A DNA stretch of 64,000 bases, taken from NCBI GenBank assembly GCA_036389155.1, contig DASVQN010000043.1:62001-126000 (forward strand). Direction: 5' to 3'. The position numbers and the translations under genes were made by a program. Every line of letters begins with the position of its first letter. The first letter of the stretch is position 1. Shown one piece after another: positions 49,517 to 58,086 of this stretch. The DNA is from CADCVT01 sp036389155. GTDB taxonomy: Bacteria > Actinomycetota > Thermoleophilia > Solirubrobacterales > Solirubrobacteraceae. The notes beneath the pieces were generated by a model, which did no database searches, was not told the origin of the DNA, and saw only the letters and a program-made list of their open reading frames with translations.

Positions 49517-51968
49517 GGAGGAGGACGGTCTCGCCGGCGGCGCGGTCGCCGGCATCGGCGACTTCGACGGCGACGGCCGGCGCGACGTGGCGGTCGGCGA
49601 GCCGAAGCGCGACAGCGGCGACCGCGACGACGCCGGCGCGGTCTACGTCGTCTTCGATCCCGCGAAGACGACCGACCTCTCCAAGCCCGGCGACGTCGTC
49701 ACGATCCGCGGCGCGCAGGGCGGCGACTTCGCCGGCTTCGACGTGGCCGCGGCCGGCGACGTCAACGGCGACGGCCGGGCCGACCTGCTCGTCGGCGCCC
49801 CGCTCGCCGGGCCGCGGCCGCAGGGCGCGAGCGTCGGCGGCGGCGAGGCGTACGTGGTCTTCGGGCGCCCCGGCCGCGCGGAGATCGACCTCGCCGCGCC
49901 CGACTTCGGCGGCATCCGCATCGTCGGCGCCGAGTCGTACTCGTGGTTCGGCCGCGCGGTCAGCACGGTGCCGGACTCCAACGGCGACGGGCGCGGCGAG
50001 CTCGTCATCGGCGCGCCGCTGCGCGACGCCCCGGACCGGCCGGACGCCGGCAGCGCGTACGTGATCTTCGGGCCCGCCGACGCGCAGACCATCGACGTCG
50101 CGCGCCTCCCCGACGACCAGAGCGGCTTCCGCATCGACGGCCCGGCGCCGAACGCGTTCGCCGGCCGCGCCGTCAGCTCGATGGGCGACATCGACCAGGA
50201 CGGCCTGCCGGAGGTCCTGGTCACCGCCCCCCAGGCGCCCACCGGACCGTCCGGCTCCAACGGCGCCGCGTACGTCGTCAGGTCCCAGGCGACCCCGGGC
50301 GTGATCGACCTCGCGCAGCTCGAGGGCCGGGGCTTCGTCCTCAGCCGGACCACCACGCTGCCCGGCGACGGCGAGCGCAACCCCGGCGACTGGCTCGGCG
50401 AGTCGATCAGCGGCCTGGGCGACGTCAACGGCGACGGCGTCCCGGACTTCGTCGTCGGCGCCCACCTCGCCAACGCCCCCAACCGCGCCCGCGCGGGCGT
50501 CGCCTACATCATCTTCGGCAAGGCCGACAAGACGCCGATCGACGCGCACAACCTCGGCGCCGCGGGGTTCCGCGTGCAGGGCGTCGACCGCCAGGACCAG
50601 ACCGGGTTCTCCACGTCGCCCGCGGGCGACTTCAACGCCGACGGCGTCCAGGACCTCGCCATCGGCGCGCCCTTCGCGGACCCGATCGCGCGCGAGTCGG
50701 CGGGCGCGGTCTACGTCGTCTACGGCGGCAGCGGGGACGTTCCGAACGTCGACCTCGCCGAACTGGGCGAGCGCGGCGTGCGGATCATCGGGCGCGACGG
50801 CGACGCCACCGGCTTCACCCTGGACACCGCCGGCGACGTCGACGGCGACGGCGGGCCCGACCTCGTCATCGGCTCGCCGGCGACCGACGACGACTACCTG
50901 GAGAGCTTCACGAGCGAGCGCGCCGGCAGCGCGTCGCTCGTGTTCGGCGTCGGCCGCGGCCAGGGCAACCCGCTCGACGACCTCAAGAGCGACCCCGGCT
51001 ACGGCGAGTCGATCGCCGCCGGGTGCACGCCCGCGCTGAACGTGCAGGCGGTGCTCGAGGACAACGCCTACACCGACGAGGATGCCGACCCCGAGCGCAT
51101 CCGCAAGACGGGCATGCAGGCGTTCGTCGCCACCCCGCGCAACTTCGGGACCGTCCTCGGCATCACGGCATTCGACCGCACGGAGGAGAGCGAGTCGTCG
51201 ACGATCTTCCCGCCGACGGAGCTGGGCGTCAGCCGCGTGCGCACCCTCCAGCGCGCGCTCCAGCGCGAGGTCGACGGCGGGGACATCTTCCCCGGCTACG
51301 GCCCGATGTTCCGCGCGCTCGCCGAGCACAACCCGAACGCGGGCGCGCGCATCATGCTCGTCGACGGGTTCCTGTTCAAGCGCCTGCGAGGGCTGCGCGG
51401 CCTCACGCGCGGCAGCGCGCCGACGTACGTCATCGCCGTCGGCGAGCCGCCCGACCGCAACGCGATCGACATCAGCGAGATGAAGCGCGTCGCGCGCGAG
51501 ACCAAGGGCCGCTACTTCGAGGCCCGCACGCCCAAAGAGATCAACCGGGCGCTGCAGGCGATCGAGTCGCGCCTGCGCTGCGACGTCGAGGCCGACAACT
51601 ACCAGGAGGAGCTGCAGGCCGGCGACGACGAGGAGGTCGCCGAGGTCGAGGTGCTCGAGGGCGTCCACAGCGCGGACATCACCCTGACGTGGATCGACGA
51701 GGACGAGGACTTCGAGATCGAGGAGGTCGTGATCTCAGGCGAGGACGGCGAGGTCGTCGACGTGCTCGACGACGAGGAGATCGACGACGCCTACACCGAG
51801 CGCGACCCCGAGGCACGGCTCTCCGGCGGCCGCGGACGCACGTTCCGGACGCTGCACCTCACCGGGCTGACGCCCGGCCGGACCCTGCGGGTCGTGGCCC
51901 GCTCCGACGACCGCCGCTCGAGCGGCAGGGTGTTCGCGCGGGTGACGCAGAGCCGCAACCGCAGGTAG
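49380..51968 (+). CDS. Secreted FG-GAP propeller protein with degenerate VWA domain
   Basis: This 862-aa exported protein starts with a signal (LGLILLSAVLTIAPQAAA) and seven or so FG-GAP repeats of the integrin-alpha kind, each with Ca-binding DxDxDG loops (GDFDGDGRRDVAVG, GDVNGDGRADLLVG, GDVNGDGVPDFVVG). From about residue 545 a VWA-like domain follows: VQAVLEDNAYTDEDAD, in place of the DxSxS MIDAS, then FGTVLGITAFD and ARIMLVDGF. The end is an acidic region, then a beta module. The ATG at 49380 lies within the patatin gene end. Surface binding role is likely. Ends with an Arg-rich QSRNRR. Confidence 0.85.
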   Translation: MKRLGLILLSAVLTIAPQAAAAPLPVSGTLDLVDVPPSLSVRYSAEEEDGLAGGAVAGIGDFDGDGRRDVAVGEPKRDSGDRDDAGAVYVVFDPAKTTDLSKPGDVVTIRGAQGGDFAGFDVAAAGDVNGDGRADLLVGAPLAGPRPQGASVGGGEAYVVFGRPGRAEIDLAAPDFGGIRIVGAESYSWFGRAVSTVPDSNGDGRGELVIGAPLRDAPDRPDAGSAYVIFGPADAQTIDVARLPDDQSGFRIDGPAPNAFAGRAVSSMGDIDQDGLPEVLVTAPQAPTGPSGSNGAAYVVRSQATPGVIDLAQLEGRGFVLSRTTTLPGDGERNPGDWLGESISGLGDVNGDGVPDFVVGAHLANAPNRARAGVAYIIFGKADKTPIDAHNLGAAGFRVQGVDRQDQTGFSTSPAGDFNADGVQDLAIGAPFADPIARESAGAVYVVYGGSGDVPNVDLAELGERGVRIIGRDGDATGFTLDTAGDVDGDGGPDLVIGSPATDDDYLESFTSERAGSASLVFGVGRGQGNPLDDLKSDPGYGESIAAGCTPALNVQAVLEDNAYTDEDADPERIRKTGMQAFVATPRNFGTVLGITAFDRTEESESSTIFPPTELGVSRVRTLQRALQREVDGGDIFPGYGPMFRALAEHNPNAGARIMLVDGFLFKRLRGLRGLTRGSAPTYVIAVGEPPDRNAIDISEMKRVARETKGRYFEARTPKEINRALQAIESRLRCDVEADNYQEELQAGDDEEVAEVEVLEGVHSADITLTWIDEDEDFEIEEVVISGEDGEVVDVLDDEEIDDAYTERDPEARLSGGRGRTFRTLHLTGLTPGRTLRVVARSDDRRSSGRVFARVTQSRNRR

Positions 51969-52000
51969 ACCCCGACGCCGGTCCCGCGCGCCGGCCCGCG

Positions 52001-52954
52001 TCAGGCCTTCTTCTGACGCCGGGGCGACCGGAAGTGCCACGTCACGCGGCCGACCTCCAGCCGGTCCGCCGTGGCGTACTGGCGGATCGCGACGGTCCAT
52101 CCGGTTCGCTTCGCCGCCTCCTCCGGCAGCTCGACGCGCAGCCGCGCCTCCGCCCGCAGGTCCGCCGGGAACTCGGCGAGCCCGAGGTCCTGCCGGCCCG
52201 TCGGGCGCAGCCGCGCGCGGGCGCGCTTGCCGTCGGTCTCGAGCTCGAGCCCGCGGAAGCGCTCGAGCAGGCGCGTCGGCGCCTCGAGGACGAGCCGGGC
52301 CTTCCGCGGGAGGTACGCGATCACCTCGAGCCCCATCTCGACGTCCTCCTTCGGCGCACCCGCGATGAGGAACGGCAGCGGCTTGGGACTCACGACCATG
52401 GCCTGCAGGTCCACGACGTTGAAGTTCCGCCAGGTGACGCCGTTGTTGTCGCGGACGAAGGCCACGAAGGCGTTCCAGTCGGCCAGCGTCGCCAGCGCCG
52501 GGACGGGATCCTGCGGCGTGCCCACCGTGGCGACGAAGCAGTAGTGACCGGGCCCCGGCACGCTCGCGGCCGGCCACGGGATCGTCTCCGTGACGGTCAG
52601 GAGGTTGCCGACGGGCACGTCGATCCCCACCTGCCCGATCCTGTGCCAGCTGCTCGGCATGACGAGCGTGGCGACCTCCGACCAGTAGACGGTCACCTGG
52701 GCCAGCGCGTCGACGACCGGCGAGTCGCCGCGGTTGCGCACGCGCGCCCAGACGAAGTTGTCCTGGCCGGCCTCGACGTCGGTGCTCAGGGTCTCGCTGT
52801 TCTCGGTGCCGCTGCCCTCGCCGAACAGCGCCTGGGGGTCGGCACCGATGGCGGGGGCGCTCGAGCGCACGATGATGTCCGGGCTCGAGGCGACGGCTCC
52901 CGTGTGCGGGTCGCCCGTGTCGCCGACGTGGTCGCGCAGGTAGACGTCTTCCAT
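52001..52954 (-). CDS. Unknown protein with CARDB-like beta domain
   Basis: This 317-aa protein has no signal peptide. It opens DVYLRDHVGDTGDPHTG and PDIIVRSSA, an opening I recall from bacterial proteins with C-terminal or stand-alone CARDB/Ig-like domains. The middle holds NFVWARVRNRGDSPVVDALAQVTVYW, a CARDB-like strand pattern, and HYCFVATVGTPQDP. The end, VTWHFRSPRRQKKA, is basic. Secretion by another route or a cytosolic function is open. It is divergent from the MarR gene by 29 bases. Confidence 0.6.
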   Translation of the reverse strand: MEDVYLRDHVGDTGDPHTGAVASSPDIIVRSSAPAIGADPQALFGEGSGTENSETLSTDVEAGQDNFVWARVRNRGDSPVVDALAQVTVYWSEVATLVMPSSWHRIGQVGIDVPVGNLLTVTETIPWPAASVPGPGHYCFVATVGTPQDPVPALATLADWNAFVAFVRDNNGVTWRNFNVVDLQAMVVSPKPLPFLIAGAPKEDVEMGLEVIAYLPRKARLVLEAPTRLLERFRGLELETDGKRARARLRPTGRQDLGLAEFPADLRAEARLRVELPEEAAKRTGWTVAIRQYATADRLEVGRVTWHFRSPRRQKKA

Positions 52955-52983
52955 TCGACGACCCTACGCCTCTGTCGTATCGT

Positions 52984-53535
52984 ATGTATATGCCCGAGGC
53001 ACATACCCTGCGGATCGCCAACCGGCTCGGCGCGCTCGCCCTGACGCTGGGCGACGACATCCGCGCGGCGACCGAGGCCGCGACCGGGATGGCGGGAGGC
53101 CTCCCGGCGGCGCTCGTGTCGCTGCGCGAGTGGGCCGACGGGCGGTCCGTCGACGTGCTGGCCGAGGCCATGCGCGTGTCGCACTCGCGAGCCGTGCGGG
53201 TCGTCGACCGCCTCGAGGAGGCCGGGCTGGCTCGCCGCGAGCCCGATCCGTCCGACGGAAGGCGCGCCCGGGTGTGGCTCGAGGCGCCGGGTCGCGAGCT
53301 GGCCGAGCGCGCGCTCGAGGCCCGCTCGCGCGTCCTCCTCGGCGCGGTCGCAGAGCTCGACGCCGCGGACGTGCGCGACCTCGAGCGGCTGCTCGCCGCC
53401 CTGCTCGACGCGACGACCGTCGACGAGCGCGCGGCGCGGCAGACGTGCCGGCTGTGCGACGCGCACCGCTGCGGGCACTACGACGGCGACTGCCCGGTGA
53501 CGCGAGCAGCGGATCGGCGGAGAGCCGCCGCGTGA
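52984..53535 (+). CDS. MarR-family regulator with C-terminal Cys cluster
   Basis: This 183-aa regulator has the MarR winged helix (VDVLAEAMRVSHSRAVRVVDRLEEAGLARRE, shown in two parts: recognition helix SHSRAVRVVDRL and wing DPSDGRRARVWL). Its C-terminus holds four cysteines, CRLCDAHRCGHYDGDCPV, a likely metal or redox sensor. Starts at ATG 52984 or 52990 are possible. Its stop overlaps the LivM start (GTGA), so it is translated with the permease gene and probably controls it. Confidence 0.84.
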   Translation: MYMPEAHTLRIANRLGALALTLGDDIRAATEAATGMAGGLPAALVSLREWADGRSVDVLAEAMRVSHSRAVRVVDRLEEAGLARREPDPSDGRRARVWLEAPGRELAERALEARSRVLLGAVAELDAADVRDLERLLAALLDATTVDERAARQTCRLCDAHRCGHYDGDCPVTRAADRRRAAA

Positions 53536-54563
53536 CGCATGTGCGTGCCGCGGCGCCCGCCGCCGCGCTGCTCGCGCTCGCCGCGGCGGCGCCGCTGTTC
53601 CTCGACGCGGGCGGCGAGGTCCTCGGCGACATGGTCCTGGCCGCCACCTACGTGGTGATGGCGCTCGGGCTCAACGTCATCGTCGGCTTCGCCGGCCTGG
53701 TCGACCTCGGGTACGTCGCGTTCTTCGCGATCGGCGCGTACACGACGGCCTACTTCGGCTCGGGCTTCTGGGGGATCCACCTGAGCTTCCTGCTCATCCT
53801 CGTGCTCTCCGTCGCGACGACCGCCCTCGCCGGGACGTTGATCGGAGTGCCGACGCTGCGGCTGCGCGGCGACTACATCGCGATCGTCACGCTCGCGTTC
53901 GGCGAGATCATCGGGAGGATCGCGACCAACGGCCAGAGCATCGAGCTCTTCGGCGGCACGCTCACCTCCGGCCCGATCGGGATCACCCCGATCGACCGCA
54001 TCGACCTGCCGCTCCTCGGGCGCTTCGGGGCGCTCGACCTGCGCCCCTGGTACTGGTTCGCGCTGGTGCTCGTCGCCTTGACGCTCGTGGCGAACGTCAA
54101 CCTGCGGCGCTCGCGCATCGGCCGCGCGTGGGCGGCGATGCGCGACGACGAGGAGACGGCGGCCTGCACCGGGATCCCCGTCGTGCGGACCAAGCTGATC
54201 GCGTACGCGACCGGCGCGGCGTTCGGCGGGGTCGCCGGCACGTTCTTCGCGTCGTACCTCGGCGTGGTGAACCCGTCGCAGTTCGAGTTCTCGTTCTCGA
54301 TCTTCGTCCTGGCGATGGTCGTGCTCGGCGGTCTCGGGTCGATCTACGGCGTCGTGGCCGGCGCGGTCGCCCTGTCGGTCCTCAACAACTACCTGCTCCC
54401 CGACGTCCTCTACGACCTGCCGGACGAGGTCGGCCTGACCTTCGACCTCTCCCAGGTCAGCTCGGGCATCTACGGCCTGATCCTCGTCGTCGTGATGCTC
54501 CTGCGCCCGCAGGGCCTGCTGCCCGCCCGCCGCGAGAGCACGCGCGCACGCCTCGGCGCCTAG
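53532..54563 (+). CDS. LivM-type branched-chain amino acid ABC permease (orphan)
   Basis: This 343-aa inner-membrane permease has the LivM pattern: NVIVGFAGLVDLGYVAFFAIGAYTT, LRLRGDYIAIVTLAFGEIIGRI, the EAA-like loop RRSRIGRAWAAMRDDEETA and GGLGSIYGVVAGAVALS. Nothing else of the transporter (LivH, binding protein, LivF, LivG) lies beside it. The start is the GTG at 53532 overlapping the MarR stop. It may work with subunits encoded elsewhere, or act under the MarR protein as part of an efflux or uptake system. Urea or amide transport (UrtC) is another possibility. Confidence 0.85.
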   Translation: MTHVRAAAPAAALLALAAAAPLFLDAGGEVLGDMVLAATYVVMALGLNVIVGFAGLVDLGYVAFFAIGAYTTAYFGSGFWGIHLSFLLILVLSVATTALAGTLIGVPTLRLRGDYIAIVTLAFGEIIGRIATNGQSIELFGGTLTSGPIGITPIDRIDLPLLGRFGALDLRPWYWFALVLVALTLVANVNLRRSRIGRAWAAMRDDEETAACTGIPVVRTKLIAYATGAAFGGVAGTFFASYLGVVNPSQFEFSFSIFVLAMVVLGGLGSIYGVVAGAVALSVLNNYLLPDVLYDLPDEVGLTFDLSQVSSGIYGLILVVVMLLRPQGLLPARRESTRARLGA

Positions 54564-54595
54564 CCGCGAACGCGTCCTCGCGAACCGAAGGGGAA

Positions 54596-56125
54596 TCATT
54601 TCCCCGGAGCGTGGCCGTGCACCTCCAGCGCGGCCCGGATCGCGGACTCGAACGAGCCCTCGATCCACGCGTGCTTCAGGGACGTGTGCTCGCCGGCGAA
54701 GTGCACCTGGCCCTCGGGGACCGGGATGCACGCCTGCAGCTCCTCGAGCTGGCCGCCGTAGAACATGGCTGCCTCGCCGTGGGAGAAGCGGTCCGTCGCC
54801 CAGCTCTGCACGACGCCGCGCACGAAGTACTCGCGGATGTGCTGGCCGTGGATCGTCGCGAGGTCGTCGAGCGTGAACCGGATCTGGTCGTCGTGGGAGA
54901 AGCTGTCCCAGCCGCGGGCCTCGTCGCCCCACGTGTAGCTGGTGATCAGCACCCCGCCCCCGCCGCTGCGCCACCCGTTGCTGGGGTAGTAGACGAAGCG
55001 GCTCGGCAGGTCGGTGATCGTGCACCCGCCGTAGATCTCGTCCTCGATCTCCCAGAAGCGCGTGCTGAACTCCAGCATGATCTTCGTCGCCGCGTCGTAG
55101 TGCAGCTCGCGGATCGCCTTGCGCTTGTCGTGCGAGAAGGGCGGCGTCACGGTCACGTAGCGCAGGCCGGGGAACGGCACCGTGACGATCACGCAGTCCG
55201 CGGCCACGCTCCCGGCGCTCGTCGGCGGGTCGCCGGCGGTGAAGTCGAGGCGCACCGGGTCCGACTCGCCGGCGCGCTCGATGCCGATCAGGCGCCGGTC
55301 GAGCTCGATCGGGACCTCGAGCTCCGCGAGCCGCGCCACGAACGCGTCGGTCAGCTTGTCCATGCCCCCGGTGATCTCGGCGTAGTGCACGTCGGGGCCG
55401 TGGTCGTTGATCTCCACGATCTGCTGGATCAGCGCCGACTCCGACCGCGACTCGAGGTCCATGAGCACCTCGATCAGCTCGATGGCCCCTTCCGAGTAGA
55501 AGGTCTGCCCCTTGAGGAACTCGCGGACGGACTGCTCGCCGTACCGGGCGATGACCTTCCGCCACTGGTTGTGAGCGGCGTCCTCCAGAGGCGCCGAGCC
55601 GACGTAGCTCGCGATCGGCGCGAGCGCGGAGGCGAGGAGCGCCTCGGCGGTCATCCCCTCCTCGGCCGGCTCGAGCGGGTACCCGAGCCCCCGGCCCTGC
55701 TGCGCCTGGTAGTCCCGCCGCCGGACCTTGACGCCGTTGACGAAGATGAGCTCGTTGCCGGATTCGTCGTGGTTGTAGAAGACGTTGGTGGGAAGGCCGA
55801 ACTGCGCGATGACGGCGAGGGTGAGCTCGTAGAACGACGGCAGGCGCATCGCCCCCGCCTCGCCGTACAGGCCCGCCGAGAAGGGCTCGCGCACGGTCAT
55901 GATGCGGCCGCCGATCCGCCGCGACGCCTCGAAGATCCTCACCTTGTGCCCGGCGCCGGCCAGCAGCGTCGCGGCCAGCAGGCCGGCCATCCCGGCGCCG
56001 ACGACGGCGACCTCGCGGCCGCCCTTCGGACCGGGCAGGCCGCCGCGGACGTACGGGAGGTAGTCGGGCTGCGTCGAGGGGTCCTGGACGAGCGGCAGGA
56101 TCGAGCGGGTTCCGGGAGCGCGCAT
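54596..56125 (-). CDS. Flavin monoamine oxidase/L-amino acid oxidase family protein
   Basis: This 509-aa flavoenzyme has the FAD motif VVGAGMAGLLAATLLAGAG with FEASRRIGGRIMT, GEAGAMRLP (RM-type family motif) and a C-terminal FAD block VHFAGEHTSLKHAWIEGSFESAIRAA. It should oxidise an amine or amino acid, giving ammonia and hydrogen peroxide. It has an extension of about 35 residues before the FAD motif, as in L-amino-acid oxidases. It is the last gene of the leftward run that includes the transglutaminase-like and the Cys-ended secreted genes. Confidence 0.88.
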   Translation of the reverse strand: MRAPGTRSILPLVQDPSTQPDYLPYVRGGLPGPKGGREVAVVGAGMAGLLAATLLAGAGHKVRIFEASRRIGGRIMTVREPFSAGLYGEAGAMRLPSFYELTLAVIAQFGLPTNVFYNHDESGNELIFVNGVKVRRRDYQAQQGRGLGYPLEPAEEGMTAEALLASALAPIASYVGSAPLEDAAHNQWRKVIARYGEQSVREFLKGQTFYSEGAIELIEVLMDLESRSESALIQQIVEINDHGPDVHYAEITGGMDKLTDAFVARLAELEVPIELDRRLIGIERAGESDPVRLDFTAGDPPTSAGSVAADCVIVTVPFPGLRYVTVTPPFSHDKRKAIRELHYDAATKIMLEFSTRFWEIEDEIYGGCTITDLPSRFVYYPSNGWRSGGGGVLITSYTWGDEARGWDSFSHDDQIRFTLDDLATIHGQHIREYFVRGVVQSWATDRFSHGEAAMFYGGQLEELQACIPVPEGQVHFAGEHTSLKHAWIEGSFESAIRAALEVHGHAPGK

Positions 56126-56182
56126 GTCGCGACGAACCTACGCCCGCGAAGATCGGTTATCAAGCAGTCAGGAGACGTTCGG

Positions 56183-56644
56183 CTACTTGGGCGAGCCGGG
56201 AGCGCTCTCGCCGAAGCTCGCGAGCACCGCGAAGCGCTCCGCGCCGGCGCCGCCGAGGACGGTCGCCCCGCCGGCGCGCAGCCATGCGTGCGCCTCGAAC
56301 GGGTCGCGCTTGACGCCGAGGTACATCGTGCTCGGCACGCCGCGGCGCCGCAGCATGAGCTTGCCGGCGATCGCCTGCTCGAGGCACTTCGACCGCCACG
56401 GCGTTCGGGGGGCCGCCGCGCCGATCATCCAGGCGACGCGGCGGGCCTCTGCGGACCGGACGTCGCCGCCGGAGTCGCCGTCCCGCGCGCCCAACCGCGC
56501 GGCGAGGACGCGGAACGGGAGCGCGCGCACGGCCGCGCGCGCGAGCGCCAGGCAGGCGACGGCCTCGACCAGCACGGCCCGGTCCGACCACGACAGGCGC
56601 CTGAGCTTGGCGACGGACGAGCCCCTGGTGATCGTCGGCGACAT
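56183..56644 (-). CDS. Lasso-peptide B2-like transglutaminase (orphan)
   Basis: This 153-aa protein matches the transglutaminase-like domain of lasso-peptide maturation protein B2 (leader peptidase): KCLEQAIAGKLMLRRRG with the catalytic Cys, then VPSTMYLGVKRD and EAHAWLRAGG with the catalytic His. No B1 (RRE), C (Asn-synthetase-like) or obvious precursor gene lies near. It sits twenty bases from the Cys-ended secreted gene and 57 from the amine oxidase. Start ATG 56644 gives normal length. It may act as a peptidase or transamidase on another substrate. Confidence 0.8.
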   Translation of the reverse strand: MSPTITRGSSVAKLRRLSWSDRAVLVEAVACLALARAAVRALPFRVLAARLGARDGDSGGDVRSAEARRVAWMIGAAAPRTPWRSKCLEQAIAGKLMLRRRGVPSTMYLGVKRDPFEAHAWLRAGGATVLGGAGAERFAVLASFGESAPGSPK

Positions 56645-56664
56645 CGCGCCGAGTATGCCAACCG

Positions 56665-58086
56665 TCAGCAGCGCGGGCGGGTGGTGAACGAGAAGACCTC
56701 GGACGCCGCCTCGCCTGCGCTGCTCGTCGCGATCAGCCTGGCGCTGTAGTGGGTGTCGGGCTCCAGGCCGTCGGCGACGCGGGAGACGTCGACGCGGCCC
56801 TCGCCCGCGCCGGCGTCGCCGCCGCCGGCCTGGATCCTGCGGTCCGGCGCGTCGCGGCGCCAGTATTCGAAGCGGAACCGGGTCGGGCTGCCGTGCGGGT
56901 CGACCCAGCCGTTGAGCCGGGCGCTGCGGCACGTCACCGCCGTCGGCTCCTCGCGCCCGGCGTCGGGTCGCCGGGCGGCTGCGGGCGCCTTCGCGGGCGC
57001 CGCCGGCGGGTTCCACACCACGATCCGCGCCGTCACCTTCGTCGCCTGCACGCTCGCGCTGCCGCTGGGGACCCCGCTGCGCGCCTCGACGTTGAGGAAG
57101 ACCGGATCGGCCGTGTCCTCCTCGACGGCGAAGACGGCGACGCGGTGGACCGAGCACGAGCCGCGGCAGTTGACGCCGTTGTGCTCGCTGATCGGCCGCG
57201 GATCGGTGACGCTCACGCCGTTGCCGTCGTCCGCGCCGGCGTTCTTGGTCAGGAAGAGCTTCGTCGACAGCCGCGCGCGGTTCGTCGTCTTCGCGTCGAT
57301 GCCGACCTCGATCGCGTAGCGCTGGCCCATGCGCAGGCGGCCGAGCGCGAAGGAGCCGATCCGCTTGGGGTGCTCGTTCGTCGGCACGCCGACCGCGCCG
57401 CCCGGGTCGGTGCGCGTGTCGTCCGCGGCCGGCGGCTCGCGCCGGCGCACGACCATGAGCCGGCCCTTGTCGCCCTCCGAGACACCGCCGTCGAGGTAGT
57501 TGCCCTTGTTCTCGCCCAGGAGGACCACGTCGCGGGGCTTCGCACGGCGGTGCGTCGCCCAGGCGACGAGGTTCACGAAGCAGCTGTCGCGCGCGACGCA
57601 CGGCGGGTCGTCGGGGCCGCCCAGCGTGCGCCGCGCGGAGTCGAAGCCGAAGACGATCAGGCAGTGGTGCTCGGCGACCGTGCACTTCGGGTCCTTCGGC
57701 TCGCCCAGCGCCACCGCGCCGCCGGCACGCGGCGAGTCGTCCGCGCGCTCGTCGGCGAGGATGAGCTGGACGTGGACGGTCGGGTCGTAGGAGCAGGCCG
57801 GGCGCCGGCGCTGGGCGACGTCGCACTGCGTCGTCACCTCGAGCTCGGCCGCGGTATCGAGCACGTCGCCGGCCCGCAGGTCGGGGAGCTGCTCCGGCGT
57901 CAGCGTCATCACGACGTGCTTGTGCACCTTGCTCGGGCGCGTGACGGGGATCGTCCTGCGAAGCTCGGCGTCGGTGGTCCTGCCCGCGCCGACCTCCGTG
58001 TCCGCCGGAGCGGCGGCGGCGAAGAGGAGCGTGGTCGCCAGCGCGAGCGCGATGCTCGTCCAGCGCCGCGCGCCGGCGCTCAGCAT
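56665..58086 (-). CDS. Secreted protein with Cys-ended C-terminal module, copy 1
   Basis: This 473-aa exported protein has a signal (WTSIALALATTLLFAAAAPA), a long unknown middle with many Cys (TQCDVAQRRRPAC, CTVAEHHCLIVF, CVARDSCFVNLV) and a terminal domain of about 85 residues. The latter begins CRSARLNGWVDPHGSPTRF, has EPDTHYSARLIATSSAGE and ends SFTTRPRC with a final cysteine. It is a fibronectin-III-like fold by pattern. The next gene upstream ends with the same module. It overlaps that gene by seven bases. Function unknown. Confidence 0.76.
   Translation of the reverse strand: MLSAGARRWTSIALALATTLLFAAAAPADTEVGAGRTTDAELRRTIPVTRPSKVHKHVVMTLTPEQLPDLRAGDVLDTAAELEVTTQCDVAQRRRPACSYDPTVHVQLILADERADDSPRAGGAVALGEPKDPKCTVAEHHCLIVFGFDSARRTLGGPDDPPCVARDSCFVNLVAWATHRRAKPRDVVLLGENKGNYLDGGVSEGDKGRLMVVRRREPPAADDTRTDPGGAVGVPTNEHPKRIGSFALGRLRMGQRYAIEVGIDAKTTNRARLSTKLFLTKNAGADDGNGVSVTDPRPISEHNGVNCRGSCSVHRVAVFAVEEDTADPVFLNVEARSGVPSGSASVQATKVTARIVVWNPPAAPAKAPAAARRPDAGREEPTAVTCRSARLNGWVDPHGSPTRFRFEYWRRDAPDRRIQAGGGDAGAGEGRVDVSRVADGLEPDTHYSARLIATSSAGEAASEVFSFTTRPRC

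Noticed and set aside
52982..53006. GTATGT...ACATAC inverted repeat at the MarR start
   Set aside because: Six-base arms 13 bases apart, mostly within the coding sequence; too weak to call an operator.
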